Shown: in pieces, positions 24,960 through 27,147 of the stretch
Layout: each line of letters begins with the position of its first letter
Numbering within the stretch: the stretch's first letter is position 1
Origin: JBEBGV01 sp040081265
GTDB taxonomy: Bacteria; Acidobacteriota; Vicinamibacteria; Vicinamibacterales; UBA2999
NCBI GenBank assembly: GCA_040081265.1
Contig: JBEBGV010000063.1
Location: forward strand, 1 to 27,147
Direction of reading: 5' to 3'
Length of the DNA: 27,147 nucleotides
The notes under the pieces: generated by a model
Databases searched by the model: none
What the model was told of the DNA's origin: nothing
What the model saw: only the letters and a program-made list of their open reading frames with translations
Program-made: the position numbers and the translations under genes

Positions 24960-27147
24960 TCAACCTGTCGGCGGTCCGGTGACGGTGATGTGCACGGTTC
25001 CGGTTGCCGTGTGCCCGTGACCATCATCGATCGTGTAGGTGAAGGAGTCCGTTCCTTCGTATCCCGAGACCGGCGTGTAGGTGAACGTGCCGTCCGCGTG
25101 CACAACCACCGTCCCGTGCTCCGGAGCCGTTTCCACCTCCACGGTGAGCGCGTCCATATCGGGGTCGTCATCGTTGGTGAGCAGGTTGATGCTCTGGTCC
25201 TCGCCAATGGGCGTCGTGAACGTCCAGTTCATCACGTCCACTGTGTTCGTCGCGGCGCCCGTCGCGGCCGTGAACCCGATGAAGGCCTCATTGTTGTCGC
25301 CAAGCTCGTGCGGGATATTGATGACGTGCGACAGGGTCGGCAAGAGAGGACGGCTGCCCGTGGGCGACAGTCGTATCTCGAGCGTCGTGCCGTCGTAATC
25401 GATCCACGCAGTCCAGAGATCGACGCTTTCGAAGTGCTGCGGGATGGCGACGGTCGCCACCGACACAACGCTTCCACCGACGTTCACCGCCAGGTGGTTC
25501 GAGTCGAGGTCGGAGACTTCACTGTTGTAGTAGGTGTCAAACTCCACAGCGACGCTGTTGGCGATGCCCAGGTACCCCAGGCCCCCGCCAGACCCGCCCA
25601 GCGCGTTGAACCCGTCCACAGAAGCCTGCAGCGCGAACGTGAAGCCGTCGGCACCAAGCTCGCCAAAGTAGGGATCGGTTCCGCCGCCAGGGTTGGACAC
25701 TCTGAACTGGAACGTCGTGCTGAAGCGCACAATACTGCTCGGCTGCGTCGTGAACGCGCTGCTGCGGCTGCCGGGATCGCCGTTCACCAGACGCAACGTC
25801 TGCTGGTCGCCCACCCAGATGACCTCCGGGACCAGTGGTTCGGCGACGTCGGGGTTCCTGTTCAGGAACAGCGACGCGTCCAGGTTGCTCATGTCGACCG
25901 ACCTGAAGTCGTCGTCCGACGTGGTGGGCTCCTGGTTCGACGGCGTGACCGTGATCAGGAACGTCTGCGGCGCGCTCGTGTTGATGTTGGGAGAACCGAA
26001 GGCGCCGCTGTCGTGCAACGTGACGCTCACCGTTGCCGTCCCGTCCGCGTCGAGCGCGGGCGTGAAGGTCAGCGTGCCGTCCGGCGCAATCGATGGCAGT
26101 CCGGACTCCGCAAACAGTCCGTCGTTGTCGGTGGTCACGAGGAAGTCGAGCACCTGCAGAGACTCGTCTGGCGGGCCAGCCGAGAGCGACGTGGCCCAGG
26201 CGACAATCGTCTGGGGACCATCGTCATCGAGAACGACCTGATCGTTGCCCGCAATGAAGCCGGGCGCGTCGTTGACAGCCGTGACGTTGATCGACACCGT
26301 CGCTGCCAGTGACGTCAGTGCCGGCGCGCACGCGGGCAAGCCGCCCGCGCAGTTGTCCGGCCGGCCCCGGTCAGTCACCGTGAACTGGAAGCTGTCCGGG
26401 CCATTGAAGTTCAGGGCCGGCGTATATGAATAGTTCGGCCAGGTGCCGTTCAGCGTCCCGTGTGCGGGAGCCTGCGTGATCGTCGCGGTGAGGTCGGCCG
26501 TCGGCGTCTCGGCGTCGCTCGCCGACAACGCGAAGACCGCGGGCGAGTCTTCTACGGCCACGACGTCCTGGGCGCTGGCGACCGGCCGCGTGTTGCCGTG
26601 CACGCTGATCGACACCGTCGCCACATTTGAAGTGGTACTCAACGGCAGCGCAGTCGATCCCCAGAGGCCATTGCTCACCCGATACGTAAAGCTGTCAGGA
26701 CCCAGATAGCCTGAGGCTGGCGTGTAGACGAACGACCCGTCGGGGTTGAGGGTCAACGTGCCGTGCAACGGCTGACTTACGGCCGTCGCCACCAGTTGAG
26801 CCGGCGGGCTGTCGACGTCGGTGTCGTTGGCCAGCACGTTGGCAGTCAGGGGCGTCACCGCGGGTGTCGAGAACGTATCCGCCACCGCCACCGGCGCGGC
26901 ATCTACCGCGGCCACCGTGGCAAAGTTCGACGCGCCACTGGCTCCACCGTCGGTGAACGTGGCGGTGACAAAGTAGGTGAACTGCACACCGTTGGGCAGT
27001 TCCTCGTTGTCCACGATGGTCGTCACCGAGGACGGGACGGGCGCTCCGCCAACGAGCACCTTGACACTGCTGGGCGCAACCGTCGAGCCGAGCACGCGAA
27101 ACACCGAATACTGCGAGACGCTGCCGAAGTTCGGCACCTTCCAGGCA
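24960..27147 (-). CDS. Surface protein with tandem-95 repeats and an L-type lectin domain, partial
   Basis: The frame stays open to the right edge, so the N-terminus and any signal peptide are missing; about 728 residues are visible (numbered here from the GTG at 27137). They hold a fibronectin-like segment (about 1-80), two or three cadherin-like/tandem-95 repeats (about 82-400; 'VLANDTDVDS', 'GSFVYTPASGYLGPDSFTY') and a legume-type lectin domain (about 410-640; 'DGFTFALQ', 'VAVEFDTYYN', 'IGFTAATGAATN'). A further repeat portion follows (about 645-720; 'INLLTNDDDPDMDALTV'). The lectin Mn/Ca ligands align with concanavalin A: E532, D534, Y536, N538, D543 and H548. It is probably a secreted or surface carbohydrate-binding adhesin; no C-terminal anchor is visible. 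It converges on the kinase gene with a 27-base gap. Confidence 0.88.
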   Translation of the reverse strand, partial: AWKVPNFGSVSQYSVFRVLGSTVAPSSVKVLVGGAPVPSSVTTIVDNEELPNGVQFTYFVTATFTDGGASGASNFATVAAVDAAPVAVADTFSTPAVTPLTANVLANDTDVDSPPAQLVATAVSQPLHGTLTLNPDGSFVYTPASGYLGPDSFTYRVSNGLWGSTALPLSTTSNVATVSISVHGNTRPVASAQDVVAVEDSPAVFALSASDAETPTADLTATITQAPAHGTLNGTWPNYSYTPALNFNGPDSFQFTVTDRGRPDNCAGGLPACAPALTSLAATVSINVTAVNDAPGFIAGNDQVVLDDDGPQTIVAWATSLSAGPPDESLQVLDFLVTTDNDGLFAESGLPSIAPDGTLTFTPALDADGTATVSVTLHDSGAFGSPNINTSAPQTFLITVTPSNQEPTTSDDDFRSVDMSNLDASLFLNRNPDVAEPLVPEVIWVGDQQTLRLVNGDPGSRSSAFTTQPSSIVRFSTTFQFRVSNPGGGTDPYFGELGADGFTFALQASVDGFNALGGSGGGLGYLGIANSVAVEFDTYYNSEVSDLDSNHLAVNVGGSVVSVATVAIPQHFESVDLWTAWIDYDGTTLEIRLSPTGSRPLLPTLSHVINIPHELGDNNEAFIGFTAATGAATNTVDVMNWTFTTPIGEDQSINLLTNDDDPDMDALTVEVETAPEHGTVVVHADGTFTYTPVSGYEGTDSFTYTIDDGHGHTATGTVHITVTGPPTG

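Overview
The window is GC-rich, densely coded bacterial chromosome. The gene content suggests Acidobacteriota, probably the Vicinamibacteria side: a transmembrane Ser/Thr kinase with a TPR-rich outer half, a DUF6152 protein beside a secreted partner, a tandem-repeat surface protein, and a GGGGTCAGACC-type dispersed palindrome. This assignment is an inference from gene content; there is no rRNA marker. I saw no tRNA, rRNA, CRISPR array, insertion sequence or phage gene. No gap between genes exceeds about 150 bases.

Layout. (1) 1-2285, plus strand: the 3' end of an AI-2E-family membrane protein, then a GH15 glucoamylase/trehalase-like enzyme. (2) 2269-8238, minus strand: four genes joined by stop/start overlaps. 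Reading downstream they are a PDZ protein with a degenerate HtrA-like protease domain, a polytopic antiporter-like protein, a 919-residue fusion of a cation/proton antiporter to trehalose-6-phosphate synthase (OtsA), and trehalose-6-phosphate phosphatase (OtsB). The operon ends inside the 3' end of the GH15 gene, so trehalose synthesis and a possible trehalose-degrading enzyme face each other. (3) 8380-8952, plus: a DUF4126 membrane protein ending in a strong hairpin. (4) 8987-14431, minus: an ABC-2 type permease and its ATPase, a membrane-anchored transglutaminase-like protein, a DUF6152 protein and a secreted protein of unknown function. (5) 14490-18156, minus: a YfhO-like membrane protein overlapping a phospholipase-D/cardiolipin-synthase-like protein. 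(6) 18179-18224: a perfect 18-bp inverted repeat. (7) 18239-20586, minus: a secreted amidohydrolase and a secreted protein of unknown function. (8) 20729-24932, plus: an FHA plus PP2C/SpoIIE phosphatase followed 10 bases later by a Ser/Thr kinase with TPRs. (9) 24960-27147, minus, open at the right edge: a surface protein with cadherin-like/tandem-95 repeats and an L-type lectin domain.

The strongest candidate for something new is region 2. An ion antiporter and the first enzyme of trehalose synthesis share one polypeptide, inside a compact operon with OtsB, a second antiporter-like protein and a pseudoprotease. A GGAGGAG box sits 11 bases before an in-frame ATG exactly where the OtsA domain begins. 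The same box with the same spacing precedes otsB. The gene may therefore yield both the fused protein and a free OtsA. A reasonable hypothesis is a module linking ion or pH homeostasis to compatible-solute synthesis. A second unusual architecture is the lectin domain that appears nested inside a tandem-95 repeat in the last gene.
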